Assembly (NCBI RefSeq): GCF_022095695.1
Contig: NZ_JAIFZM010000014.1
Coordinates: forward strand, 1-64,000
Reading direction: 5' to 3'
Source: Oceanobacillus jordanicus
GTDB lineage: Bacteria > Bacillota > Bacilli > Bacillales > Amphibacillaceae
Length of the DNA stretch: 64,000 nt
Shown here: positions 38,217 through 46,476 of the stretch, piece after piece
Numbering within the stretch: position 1 is the stretch's first letter
Layout of the letters: the number at the start of each line of letters is the position of its first letter
The notes under the pieces: generated by a model
What the model saw: the letters and a program-made list of their open reading frames with translations, nothing else
Database searches by the model: none
What the model was told of the DNA's origin: nothing
Translations under genes and position numbers: made by a program

Positions 38217-39119
38217 ATGTGGCTTGAACTTCAAATATTTGGCTTCCGAGCATTATGGAGTCCTTACTTTTTCCTGTTTGTGTTAGGACTAGCTATTGCA
38301 TACTTTGTCATAACAGGGCCCTACCGTGAGAGGTTTGGTGGGCATGACAAACCAACTAGAAAACAACAGGTGTTTGTTTATACTGCCTTGGCTCTTTTAT
38401 ACATTGTAAAAGGATCACCGATCGACTTATTAACACATATTATGCTTTCTGCACATATGGCACAAATGGCTATATATTACTTAGTGTTTCCTATCCTCTT
38501 AATTAAAGGGATTCCTGCGTGGATTTGGAGAAAAGTTGTTTATTTACCAGTGGTGCGTCCTGTACTCAATTTGCTGACGAAACCGATTATTTCGCTGTTA
38601 TTATTTAACACGTTATTTTCTGTTTATCACATGCCAATCGTGTTTGATTTTGCTAAAACTTCGCAAATCGCACATACCACAATATCACTTACTATTTTGG
38701 TAGCTGCATTTATCGTCTGGTGGCCAATTTTATCACCATTAAAAGAAGCAAAATCGTTACGACCCTTAGTTAAAATTGGCTATATCTTTGCTAATAGTGT
38801 ACTGATTACACCAGCTTGTGTGTTAATTATATTTGCTGATCATACGTTATTTGATACATATACCCAGGGTGGTGCTTGGATACAGGCGATGCAACTTTGT
38901 GTACCTGGAGATGTTATTCAGGGTTTGAGTGGACAGCTGTCAGGACCTCAGATGTTTTCCGATATGAGCCCATTAGAGGATCAGCAATTGGGTGGTATTA
39001 TCATGAAAATTATGCAAGAAATTACGTATGGGGTTATTCTTGCACGAATCTTCTATGGTTGGTTTAATGCCGAAAGTTTGAAAGTGGACCCTATTCCAGC
39101 GGAAACACAAAACTATTAA
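38217..39119 (+). CDS. ctaG: Cytochrome oxidase assembly factor CtaG
   Basis: A 300-residue membrane protein of the caa3_CtaG family with about seven segments. Conserved: RALWSPYFF near the start, SAHMAQMAIYYLVFPILLIKGIP near 75-97, FSVYHMPIVFDF, and WWPILSPL. It is needed for active caa3 oxidase in B. subtilis. I start at ATG 38217, seven bases after GGAGTGGG; the ATG at 38202 overlaps that box. It lies after the operon terminator, so it has its own promoter; a TATAAT sits at 38175-38180. Confidence 0.9.
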   Translation: MWLELQIFGFRALWSPYFFLFVLGLAIAYFVITGPYRERFGGHDKPTRKQQVFVYTALALLYIVKGSPIDLLTHIMLSAHMAQMAIYYLVFPILLIKGIPAWIWRKVVYLPVVRPVLNLLTKPIISLLLFNTLFSVYHMPIVFDFAKTSQIAHTTISLTILVAAFIVWWPILSPLKEAKSLRPLVKIGYIFANSVLITPACVLIIFADHTLFDTYTQGGAWIQAMQLCVPGDVIQGLSGQLSGPQMFSDMSPLEDQQLGGIIMKIMQEITYGVILARIFYGWFNAESLKVDPIPAETQNY

Positions 39120-39160
39120 TACTGACTATTTGAGTTAATTATGGAAAGGAATTTTGAATT

Positions 39161-39616
39161 ATGCCTTTTTTACCTACAATAAGTACATTTTTCATCGTAT
39201 TAAGTGCTATTTTAGTGGCATTTGGTTGGAGATTTATAGTGAAGGGAAAAGCTGCAACACATAAGAAAACCATGATTGCAGCTGCTATTAGTGCCTTAAT
39301 ATTCTTTATCATTTATGCGTCTCGGACTGTTTTTGTTGGAAATTCAAGCTTTGGTGGTCCAGAGGAGTTAGAAATTTATTATACGCTGTTTCTAATTTTT
39401 CATATTTTCCTGGCGACTTCTGGAGCGATATTTGGGATCGTAACACTAACGCTTGCATTTAAACGGAAAATAAAGAAGCATAGAAAAATTGGACCGGTTA
39501 CAAGTATTATTTGGTTTTTCACAGCAATAACCGGTGTGATGGTCTACTTATTGCTTTATATATTTTATGATAGTGGTGAAACTACCAGTATGATAAAAGC
39601 GATATTAGGATCTTAA
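39161..39616 (+). CDS. DUF420 membrane protein (YozB/CtaM family)
   Basis: A 151-residue protein with four membrane segments. It has LPTISTFFIVLSAILVAFGW, THKKTMIAA, FHIFLATSG and KKHRKIGPVTSIIWFFTAITG, with conserved histidines, as in DUF420. The S. aureus homologue CtaM is needed for aa3-type oxidase function, so placement right behind ctaG makes an oxidase-maturation role likely. Followed by a hairpin terminator. Confidence 0.85.
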   Translation: MPFLPTISTFFIVLSAILVAFGWRFIVKGKAATHKKTMIAAAISALIFFIIYASRTVFVGNSSFGGPEELEIYYTLFLIFHIFLATSGAIFGIVTLTLAFKRKIKKHRKIGPVTSIIWFFTAITGVMVYLLLYIFYDSGETTSMIKAILGS

Positions 39617-39657
39617 TCTATTATTGTGAAAATGATTATAAAAACAGACTATAAAAA

Positions 39658-39690
39658 AGTGAGTACCAGTTAACTGGACTCACTTTTTCT
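39658..39690 (+). terminator. Terminator after the DUF420 gene
   Basis: Outer pairing AGTGAG/CTCACT with an inner CCAGTTAACTGG palindrome, followed by five T's; also serves the convergent gene ending at 39698. Confidence 0.75.
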
Positions 39691-39697
39691 TTTTACA

Positions 39698-40756
39698 CTA
39701 TACTTTGATATTCCACTTAATAATCCCTGCTTCTTTGGCTGAGTTAAAAGCAATTACAAGTAATGGCCCAATTATAAAGCCGAGAATTCCCAACAGCTTT
39801 AATCCAATAAACATAGCAATTAAAGTTGCTAATGGTGAGAGACCAATGTGTCGCCCCATTACTTTCGGTTCGACGATTCTCCGGATCGCTAGCAGTATGA
39901 TAGCTAAAATAGATAATTGGATACCAGTTGAGACATCTCCTGCAAGTAGCATGACCAATGCCCATGGGCCCAATACGATTATGGAACCGATTATAGGAAT
40001 AATATCGACAATCCAAATGATGAGTGACATCACGATTGCTACTTCCGGTACGATTATAAATAAACCGATTAGGGAACCTACGAGAATAAGCAAACTAACA
40101 AGAAACTGGGCTTTAAAGAAACCAAGAATAACGCTCGCAAGTCGTTTATTCATAAAGGATACTTTTTCAGCGGTCTCTTTTGTCATTAAATTATACGTTT
40201 TTGCTTTTAAGATTGGGAGCTCAAGCATAAATAGGAACAATGCAATCAGATATACGAGAAGACTGATTAAGTACTGTGGTACTTGTGCTACGATCTGAGC
40301 AATTCTGTCTAGGGTAATCTTTTCTTTTGCAGTAGTACTCAAGTTAACAAGGTTCTGTTCAATGCTGTCTGAAACTTGGTTAACAAATTCAGAAGGAAGG
40401 TCGTCTGTGTATTGCTCTAGATCCGTTTCCCAATCTTTATAAATTTCGTTTAGTTTATTAAAGTGGGATGGAACGTCCTCAGCAAAATTCACGACCTGTG
40501 TTACTGCTTTTGTTACAATAAATGTTCCAGCTACTCCTGCTATTAGAAGAAAGAGCAAGAAGATAATTGTAACAGAAGCTTTTCTGCTAAGTCTAATTCT
40601 CTTTTGAAATAAGCGAACCAATGGGTTTAAAATGAGTGCTGTAATAAAAGCAACCACTAATGGAATAGAGATTGGCAAAATAAACATAATTGCAATTACC
40701 AAAATAATTCCAAGAATAATTAATGTCCAATGGTGTTTTTTAATATTTCGCAGCAA
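39698..40756 (-). CDS. AI-2E family (UPF0118) membrane protein, YtvI-like
   Basis: A 352-residue protein with two N-terminal segments (~10-45), one near 62-85, a soluble central helical region (~90-150) and four to five C-terminal segments. The C-terminal GLSPLATLIAMFIGLKLLGILGFIIGPLL block is typical of the AI-2E transporter family. B. subtilis YtvI, a sporulation membrane protein, is the closest type I recall, but other UPF0118 members exist. It interrupts the cta-ylb order of B. subtilis, so it may have inserted here. Transport substrate unknown. Confidence 0.78.
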   Translation of the reverse strand: MLRNIKKHHWTLIILGIILVIAIMFILPISIPLVVAFITALILNPLVRLFQKRIRLSRKASVTIIFLLFLLIAGVAGTFIVTKAVTQVVNFAEDVPSHFNKLNEIYKDWETDLEQYTDDLPSEFVNQVSDSIEQNLVNLSTTAKEKITLDRIAQIVAQVPQYLISLLVYLIALFLFMLELPILKAKTYNLMTKETAEKVSFMNKRLASVILGFFKAQFLVSLLILVGSLIGLFIIVPEVAIVMSLIIWIVDIIPIIGSIIVLGPWALVMLLAGDVSTGIQLSILAIILLAIRRIVEPKVMGRHIGLSPLATLIAMFIGLKLLGILGFIIGPLLVIAFNSAKEAGIIKWNIKV

Positions 40757-40841
40757 CGGTATACGATAGCTCCTTTCAATACAGCTTAATATGTATGGTT
40801 ATTAAAAATATAGCACTAATTCGTTATTTTGAACAGATTTA

Positions 40842-40997
40842 AAATGAAACTTCAATCAGAGGGGGTTTTGGTTCTTCTCCTACTGATTGTTAGTAGAACG
40901 AATCGGGGTGTTAGCGTCCGTTTACTCCCACTAAAATCTCACGGTTTCACTTCATGTTTTGAAATGGGAATCTTACGGACGGTTGCACCGGGGTAAA
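40842..40997 (+). repeat. Dispersed repeat family A, copy 3
   Basis: Same element in plus orientation, lying between two minus-strand genes (85 bases before the start of one and 100 bases after the end of the other), hence antisense to both. The first hairpin is imperfect here; the distal pairing CGTCCGT/ACGGACG with TCCCA/TGGGA is kept. A further ACGGACGG follows at about 41005. Confidence 0.85.
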
Positions 40998-41056
40998 AAT
41001 AAATTACGGACGGTTTATTCTTTTCTAACTTTCCAATGTATTTGGTATAGATCGGT

Positions 41057-41091
41057 AAAAACCAACTACTATTATTCAGTAGTTGGTTTTT
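41057..41091 (-). terminator. Terminator after the YugN-like gene
   Basis: Arms 41057-41070 and 41078-41091 (AAAAACCAACTACT/AGTAGTTGGTTTTT), immediately downstream of the minus-strand stop. Confidence 0.85.
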
Positions 41092-41094
41092 ACA

Positions 41095-41460
41095 TTAGTT
41101 TTTATATTGATCTAATTCTTCTTTGACTTTCAACACAATACTTTTAGCGCGTTCCACTAGGTTTTCTGGGAAATTTTCATTCTCACCATATTCAACACCA
41201 TGTGGATAATAATGCTTCCCAAGCAGTGGGGTCATCAATTTGATTACGGCATTACCACGATCTACATCGCCTTCCGTTGCATACCCTTGTAAGCGAATAT
41301 AGTATGTAACATTTTTTTCTTTGGAATCTACTCTGTAATCATAGGTGACACGGTCATAATCCCATTGGCCTGCACGTACAAAAGCATGTTTTGCAGTTAA
41401 GTGATCCAGTGGTTTTAAATCAATTAGTACGTCTTCAAATCCAGTATTTTCGATTCTCAA
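41095..41460 (-). CDS. ylbA: YugN-like family protein (position of ylbA)
   Basis: A 121-residue soluble protein with RAGQWDYDRVTYDYRV and YYPHGVEYGENE, matching the YugN-like family. It occupies the position of ylbA next to ylbC. AGGTGAACG precedes the ATG. No known activity. Monocistronic on the minus strand, with a strong terminator. Confidence 0.75.
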   Translation of the reverse strand: MRIENTGFEDVLIDLKPLDHLTAKHAFVRAGQWDYDRVTYDYRVDSKEKNVTYYIRLQGYATEGDVDRGNAVIKLMTPLLGKHYYPHGVEYGENENFPENLVERAKSIVLKVKEELDQYKN

Positions 41461-41671
41461 TTTCGTTCACCTCACATATTTGTCCTCATTAAACTATAAT
41501 AATATGAAATGGTATAAGTTGCAAGGGATGTTGATCACAATGGTTTCGTTTTCAATAAGTAGCTTTTTTGAATAGATTATTCATGTAAAACGTGTTAAAT
41601 AATAGAGAAACAAGAATGGTTTCTATTTCTTTCTCATATAGATAGTAATATACAAGATAGGAGGGGTCGCT

Positions 41672-42760
41672 ATGCGCTTCGTTCGTATAATTGCAGCACT
41701 ATTATTAATCGCTATGATTGGATTCTATTTTATCGAACAATCTGATAGATCAGTGGAAACGAGCACAAAAGACGTAGAAGATAATTTTGCAAAAGGTAGA
41801 GAAAGTTTGCTTAAGTCTAAGGTGGTGCCTGAAATGCCTGTTCTTACCAATGGTGGGGCACTGTTTCAATGGATAGGTGAAAATACAGAAAACTTAACAG
41901 AACAGCTTGGTGAGCCATTAAGAAAAGATAAAAGTGCGTACAACTATACGTGGTGGATTTATTCAGACGAGAAGGATCAATATATACAATTTGGTGTGGA
42001 GGAAGGCGCAATCCAGACAGTCTTTGCTACGGGAGATGGTATTGATATAGGTCCCCTAAAGATTGGACAATCTCGCCAAGACGTCAAGGAGGCGTTAGAA
42101 ACGCTTGATAAGGATTTAGATTATGAAACAGAGGTTGCGTATGAAAATGGTATTTCTTCTTATCGCTTTCAATTGAAGGAGGAAGATTTAAGCAAACGGC
42201 CGCTCATCAAATTAGCAGACAATCTGTTCCTGCAAGCCTATTTTGACACGTTTACTGATCAATTATCTTCAGTACGAATACTAACAGGTGAGGTATTGCT
42301 ACGTCATCGACCATATGGTCTCGAGTATCGAGGTGATTTGCCTGATGAACCTTCCTTTTCGAATGAGGAATGGGAAGAGATTGAAACAGGAATGGAGAAG
42401 CAAATTTATGATATTACAAATGTAATGAGGTCAAATCATGACCGGTCCGTTTTGAAAGAAGAAAATTCGGTCTCTTCAGTGGCTTTTACTCACAGCAAGG
42501 ATATGGCGGAAAACAATTATTTTTCTCATTATAGTCAGGACGGTTCCGGTTTAAAAGAGAGACTAGCCGTTGAAGAAGTTTATTATACATCAGCTGGTGA
42601 AAACATTGCTGCACAATACCCTGACGCACCCTCTGCCATGTTAGGATGGTTGAATAGTGAGGGGCATAGGGAAGCTTTATTAAATGATGCCTATACCCAC
42701 CTTGGGGTAGGGGTCTATCGTTTATACTACACACAAAACTTTCTCCAACGTCCTGAATAG
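41672..42760 (+). CDS. ylbC: YlbC, CAP/SCP-domain protein
   Basis: A 362-residue exported or anchored protein: hydrophobic segment (~4-22) without lipobox, then a CAP-associated N-terminal domain (~55-210, TNGGALFQWIGENTENL, GPLKIGQSRQDV), then a CAP/SCP domain (~235-362) with SKDMAENNYFSHYSQDG, AGENIAAQY and GWLNSEGHREALL. The conserved CAP histidines are present. Function of bacterial CAP proteins is unsettled; a cell-surface or spore role is possible. GGAGGGG box before ATG 41672. Confidence 0.85.
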   Translation: MRFVRIIAALLLIAMIGFYFIEQSDRSVETSTKDVEDNFAKGRESLLKSKVVPEMPVLTNGGALFQWIGENTENLTEQLGEPLRKDKSAYNYTWWIYSDEKDQYIQFGVEEGAIQTVFATGDGIDIGPLKIGQSRQDVKEALETLDKDLDYETEVAYENGISSYRFQLKEEDLSKRPLIKLADNLFLQAYFDTFTDQLSSVRILTGEVLLRHRPYGLEYRGDLPDEPSFSNEEWEEIETGMEKQIYDITNVMRSNHDRSVLKEENSVSSVAFTHSKDMAENNYFSHYSQDGSGLKERLAVEEVYYTSAGENIAAQYPDAPSAMLGWLNSEGHREALLNDAYTHLGVGVYRLYYTQNFLQRPE

Positions 42761-42811
42761 ACGTGAAGGAATCCAATTAAACGCAATTCAAAATGCTGGA
42801 CGATAACTTTC

Positions 42812-42849
42812 ATGCCATTAGCTGAAGAAAAAATCGTTTGGCATTTTTG
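42812..42849 (+). terminator. Weak terminator after ylbC
   Basis: Only 6 bp (ATGCCA/TGGCAT, arms 42812-42817 and 42839-42844) with a long loop, then five T's. Confidence 0.35.
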
Positions 42850-42996
42850 CAGTAGTTTAAGATACATAATCAGTGAAGCCATGTAGTGGCCTACTTGAAC
42901 TACTATAAATAGATATCATTTGAATTTCGCTTTCACAGTATCTCTAGAAGGACATAAAATATAGTACAGATGACTATATAGCTGGAGGTGAATAGA

Positions 42997-43404
42997 TTGA
43001 GCAATAAGCTGCATCCCTCTGTAGTTGAATTTAAAACGTTTATTAACAAACATCCAGCGCTGATCAAGAAAATCAGAAAAAGTGGGAGATCATGGCAGGA
43101 ATACTATGAGCAATGGGCATTACTTGGAGAAGATGATCCACTATGGGATGAATATAAAGAGGCAGAAACAGAGTGGGAAAAGGAAGAGCAAGATGAGGGT
43201 GAAGGGTCATTTGAAAAGAACAAAGAGCTTTTCTCCAATTTAATAAAAATGACGGAGAATATGGATTTAAATAAAGTACAAAAACAAATTGATTCATTCA
43301 ACAATACTATTTCCGTTGTTCAAGAGTTACTAGGACAGTTTAAGCAGTCTGATACAAAATCTGAACCTGTAGGAAAGAATGGTTTTGGCTGGTTTAAAGA
43401 TTAA
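42997..43404 (+). CDS. ylbD: YlbD-like coat protein
   Basis: A 135-residue protein starting SNKLHPSVVEFKTFINKHP, with acidic middle and a helical heptad-like region (~75-115), ending GFGWFKD. It fits the YlbD family, described as a spore coat component. I use TTG 42997, eight bases after a GGAGG box; the GTG at 42988 is part of that box. Begins the ylbDEFG cluster. Confidence 0.8.
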   Translation: MSNKLHPSVVEFKTFINKHPALIKKIRKSGRSWQEYYEQWALLGEDDPLWDEYKEAETEWEKEEQDEGEGSFEKNKELFSNLIKMTENMDLNKVQKQIDSFNNTISVVQELLGQFKQSDTKSEPVGKNGFGWFKD

Positions 43405-43416
43405 GGAGAGGAAATA

Positions 43417-43650
43417 ATGGATAAGACATGTCTTTTATACCTTGAAGAAAATCCCCAGATAGCACGCTTTGTGCGATATAACCCTGTTTGGTATAGATAT
43501 CTTTCTAGGGATCCTTCCCGTATAAGTGAATTACCGAAGGAAGCGAAAGTATTTTATGGCAAAACAATTCCACAAAAAGTAGAGAGATTTAGCAATCAGA
43601 TGCAGATGGTGGGCATGATGCTTCAATTTGCAGGCGCAATGAAGGATTAA
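43417..43650 (+). CDS. ylbE: YlbE-like protein
   Basis: A 77-residue protein with ARFVRYNPVWYRYLSRDP near 19-36 and a C-terminal MQMVGMMLQFAGAMKD, matching the YlbE family. It follows ylbD by 12 bases behind AGGAGAGG. Function unknown; spore-related by association. Confidence 0.82.
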   Translation: MDKTCLLYLEENPQIARFVRYNPVWYRYLSRDPSRISELPKEAKVFYGKTIPQKVERFSNQMQMVGMMLQFAGAMKD

Positions 43651-43703
43651 TATATTTTCAGGAATGAAATATAATGATAGAATGGGGGTGGAGGTGCTTA
43701 GGC

Positions 43704-44141
43704 ATGATTGCTACTTTAGAATATGTTGATATTCTTGATCGATCAGAGCTGTTGGGGAAAATGGTACTTGATTCCGATGTTATGGAATCATACAATAACT
43801 CCCTGCAGGAATTAAATGAAGACAAGGAAGCGCAAAGGCTTATAAAAGCTTTTAAAGATATAAAAGTACATTATGAGGATGTACAACGATTCGGAAGATA
43901 CCATCCTGATTATAACGATATTATGAAAAGGGTGCGTTCCGTTAAGCGAGAGATGGACATGAATGAAAAGGTCGCTACGTTTAAAATAGCTGAACGCAAT
44001 CTTCAGAAATTGCTTGATGAGATTAGTGGCCATGTGGCACTAAGTGTTAGCGAGCAAATTAAGGCCCCTAAAGATGGTGGAGCATTGTCAGACAGTGGCT
44101 GTGGCTGCGGTAGTGGCGGCGGTTGTGGCTGTGCATCTTAA
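43704..44141 (+). CDS. ylbF: YlbF/RicF, RNase Y specificity factor
   Basis: A 145-residue helical protein of the com_ylbF family with YNNSLQELNEDKEAQRL and YHPDYNDIMKRVRSVKREMD. The tail is cysteine-rich (SGCGCGSGGGCGCAS). RicF forms the Y-complex with RicA (YmcA) and RicT (YaaT), which binds two [4Fe-4S] clusters and steers RNase Y cleavage; it affects sporulation, competence and biofilm. I use ATG 43704 with GGAGGTG nine bases upstream; the frame is open ten codons further up. Confidence 0.9.
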   Translation: MIATLEYVDILDRSELLGKMVLDSDVMESYNNSLQELNEDKEAQRLIKAFKDIKVHYEDVQRFGRYHPDYNDIMKRVRSVKREMDMNEKVATFKIAERNLQKLLDEISGHVALSVSEQIKAPKDGGALSDSGCGCGSGGGCGCAS

Positions 44142-44188
44142 ACAGATGATCCTTTTTTCGAAAATACAAAGATGGTGAGGAATTAGCT

Positions 44189-44464
44189 ATGCGAACGATG
44201 CGCCAGGGTATTATTGTCTGGTTCCAACATATGAAAAACCTAAAGCATATTAAACGTTACGGTCATTTTCTATATGCATCCAAGCGTCTTAAATATGCTG
44301 TGCTTTATGTGAACCAAGAAGAGCTAGAAAAGGTAGAACATAAGCTTAATAAATTGTCGTATGTTTCAAAAGTGGAAAGATCTTATAAGCCATTTGTGGA
44401 AACAAATTATGAGAATGCTAAGCCAGACAAGGCAAAACAGTATGATTATAAGATGGGTATATAA
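44189..44464 (+). CDS. ylbG: UPF0298 protein YlbG
   Basis: A 91-residue protein beginning MRTMRQGIIVWFQHMKNLKH, with KRLKYAVLYVNQEE and SKVERSYKPF, matching UPF0298 (B. subtilis YlbG, 90 residues). Small basic protein of unknown function. GGTGAGG box; last gene before a terminator. Confidence 0.88.
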   Translation: MRTMRQGIIVWFQHMKNLKHIKRYGHFLYASKRLKYAVLYVNQEELEKVEHKLNKLSYVSKVERSYKPFVETNYENAKPDKAKQYDYKMGI

Positions 44465-44492
44465 TCATCATCTCGAGAAGCCAATACATTTT

Positions 44493-44527
44493 GCTGAATA
44501 ACTTGTAACAGGGTTATTCAGCTTTTT
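44493..44527 (+). terminator. Terminator after ylbG
   Basis: Arms 44493-44502 and 44513-44522 (GCTGAATAAC/GTTATTCAGC), then five T's. Confidence 0.85.
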
Positions 44528-44545
44528 ATGTTCTATTTTAAAAAT

Positions 44546-44963
44546 CAAGAACAAAAGCGCAAGCGCCCGTTTTAAGGAACGCCGACCAAGTTCGCCTCGT
44601 CCTGAGGCAACGTCGGCATGACCCGGATCCTCCGGGCCCACGTAGCGAGTGGAGCGAATCAACTGAGATAAAGGAATCATGCTCCTGCAAAAGGGGTATG
44701 TCGGCGTTGGCCGGCAAGGACGTTTTTAGTCGACCGACCTTAATTGAGGAACCGATGATGACTTTCACCCTACGGGTATAAGGGCGACTAGGCCTCTGGT
44801 TTTCACCAATCGTCAAGTCTTCTTTTCACCCTCGGGTATAAGTGCGACTAGGCCTCTGGTCTTCACCAGTCGGCAAGTCTTCTTTATCGTAGGGAGATTT
44901 CGTGAAGTCGCCTAGTTTCTGGGTGCTGGAGCTGGACGTGGCTACTTCAGTTGTTTTGTTATC
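44546..44963 (+). repeat. Composite G+C-rich repeat family B, copy 1
   Basis: A 418-bp non-coding element that recurs inverted at 51624-51924. Both begin CAAGAACAAAAGCGC, share a block to about 44728 with nested palindromes (GCCGAC/GTCGGC around GCCTC/GAGGC; CCCGGATCCTCCGGG) and end with a common GTGAAGTCGC..TTTCTGGGTGCTGGA segment running to 44963. This copy has a private ~170-bp insert with two 61-bp tandem units. Visibly richer in G+C than its neighbours. Open frames here are by-products of composition. Confidence 0.85.
44764..44884 (+). repeat. Two tandem 61-bp units inside repeat B1
   Basis: TTTCACCC..GGGTATAAG..GCGACTAGGCCTCTGGT..CACCA..TCGTCAAGTCTTCTT-type units begin at about 44764 and 44825, about 90% alike by eye; the second lacks one A after CACCCT. 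Absent from copy B2. Confidence 0.85.
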
Positions 44964-45294
44964 CACAGCTTACGAATTTTATAATTTCCTAGACAATAAA
45001 AAAAACCTGCAGATATTCATCTGCAGGTCCCTTCGTTGCTTTCTACATAGAAAACAAAAAGGCAAAGGGAGAGGAGAAACCGGAGGAAGAACTTATGGGG
45101 AAGTGTAAGTCTTCTCCGTGTTTTGAAACAACCAAACTAACCATTAGCTGTCTCAATATGCTATTATGGTCAAGTAAACAGATTATATACATGCACATAG
45201 CTGATTTTATTTTTAATCTTAAACGTTCTATTTTCCTAACGCTTTATATGTGTGGTAGGATTAATTTCGAGAACTGCTGGACAGAGGTGGTAAA
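44964..45294. other. Gene-free region before rsmD
   Basis: No convincing gene on the plus strand; the 69-codon frame at 45095 lacks a ribosome binding site and family. It holds an orphan minus-strand terminator at about 44998-45027. Confidence 0.5.
44998..45027 (-). terminator. Orphan minus-strand terminator
   Basis: ACCTGCAGAT/ATCTGCAGGT, 10 bp with a 4-base loop, followed on the minus strand by eight T's. No annotated minus-strand gene precedes it within this window segment. Confidence 0.65.
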
Positions 45295-45849
45295 ATGCGC
45301 GTAATAGCAGGAGTACATAAAGGAAGACAATTAAAAGCTGTACCGGGAAAATCAACCAGGCCGACTACAGATAAAGTAAAGGAAGCAATCTTTCAAAGGA
45401 TGGGGCCATTTTTTGAAGGTGGTTCTGTTTTAGATTTGTTTGCAGGAAGTGGGTCATTAGGGATTGAAGCACTTAGCAGGGGAATGGAGTTTGGGATATT
45501 TGTTGATAAACATCCAAAGGCGATACATACTATTGGCGAGAATCTACGGTTACTAAAATTAGATGATCGTACGGAGGTATACAGGGCGGAGGCGTCTCGG
45601 GCTCTTCAAGCAACTGCGAAAAGAGAGTTGAAATTTGACCTGTTAATACTTGACCCTCCTTATGGTAAGGTCGATTATGAACAAATACTTCGTGATAGTT
45701 TAAAGCTAGACATTTTAAACCAGTCTGCTATTATTTATTGCGAGCATGACCCTGCCGAAAGCATTCCTTTCGACCAACAACAGTTCACTTTAATAAAACA
45801 GGATAACTACGGTGGAACAATTGGAATAACTATTTTACAAAAGAATTAG
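45295..45849 (+). CDS. rsmD: 16S rRNA m2G966 methyltransferase RsmD
   Basis: A 184-residue SAM-dependent methyltransferase. N-terminal RVIAGVHKGRQLKAVPG..TRPTTDKVKEAIF is typical of RsmD; SAM motif I is DLFAGSGSLGIEALSRG near 45-61 and motif IV is LDPPYG near 120. It modifies 16S rRNA at G966 during 30S assembly. GAGGTGG box before ATG 45295. The rsmD-coaD pairing, 15 bases apart, is widely conserved. Confidence 0.93.
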   Translation: MRVIAGVHKGRQLKAVPGKSTRPTTDKVKEAIFQRMGPFFEGGSVLDLFAGSGSLGIEALSRGMEFGIFVDKHPKAIHTIGENLRLLKLDDRTEVYRAEASRALQATAKRELKFDLLILDPPYGKVDYEQILRDSLKLDILNQSAIIYCEHDPAESIPFDQQQFTLIKQDNYGGTIGITILQKN

Positions 45850-46344
<495 letters not shown>

Positions 46345-46365
46345 CCTTAACAGACTTCAAGTTTT

Positions 46366-46398
46366 AGATGATCCTGCTAGCGAGGGATCATCTTTTTT
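46366..46398. terminator. Terminator between coaD and ylbJ
   Basis: Arms AGATGATCC (46366-46374) and GGATCATCT (46385-46393), then T's on the plus strand. Confidence 0.8.
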
Positions 46399-46476
46399 CA
46401 TGGAAAAAGATGAATAGAGTGTAATATAGGCGAATCTTTCCTCATTATCTATAAGTGCGAGGAAAATAGCGATATG

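Noticed and set aside
44764-44884. Tandem units considered as a CRISPR array
   Set aside because: Only two 61-base units directly abutting with no variable spacers and no cas genes nearby.
45095-45304. 69-codon frame before rsmD
   Set aside because: No ribosome binding site, no recognisable domain, overlaps the rsmD start.
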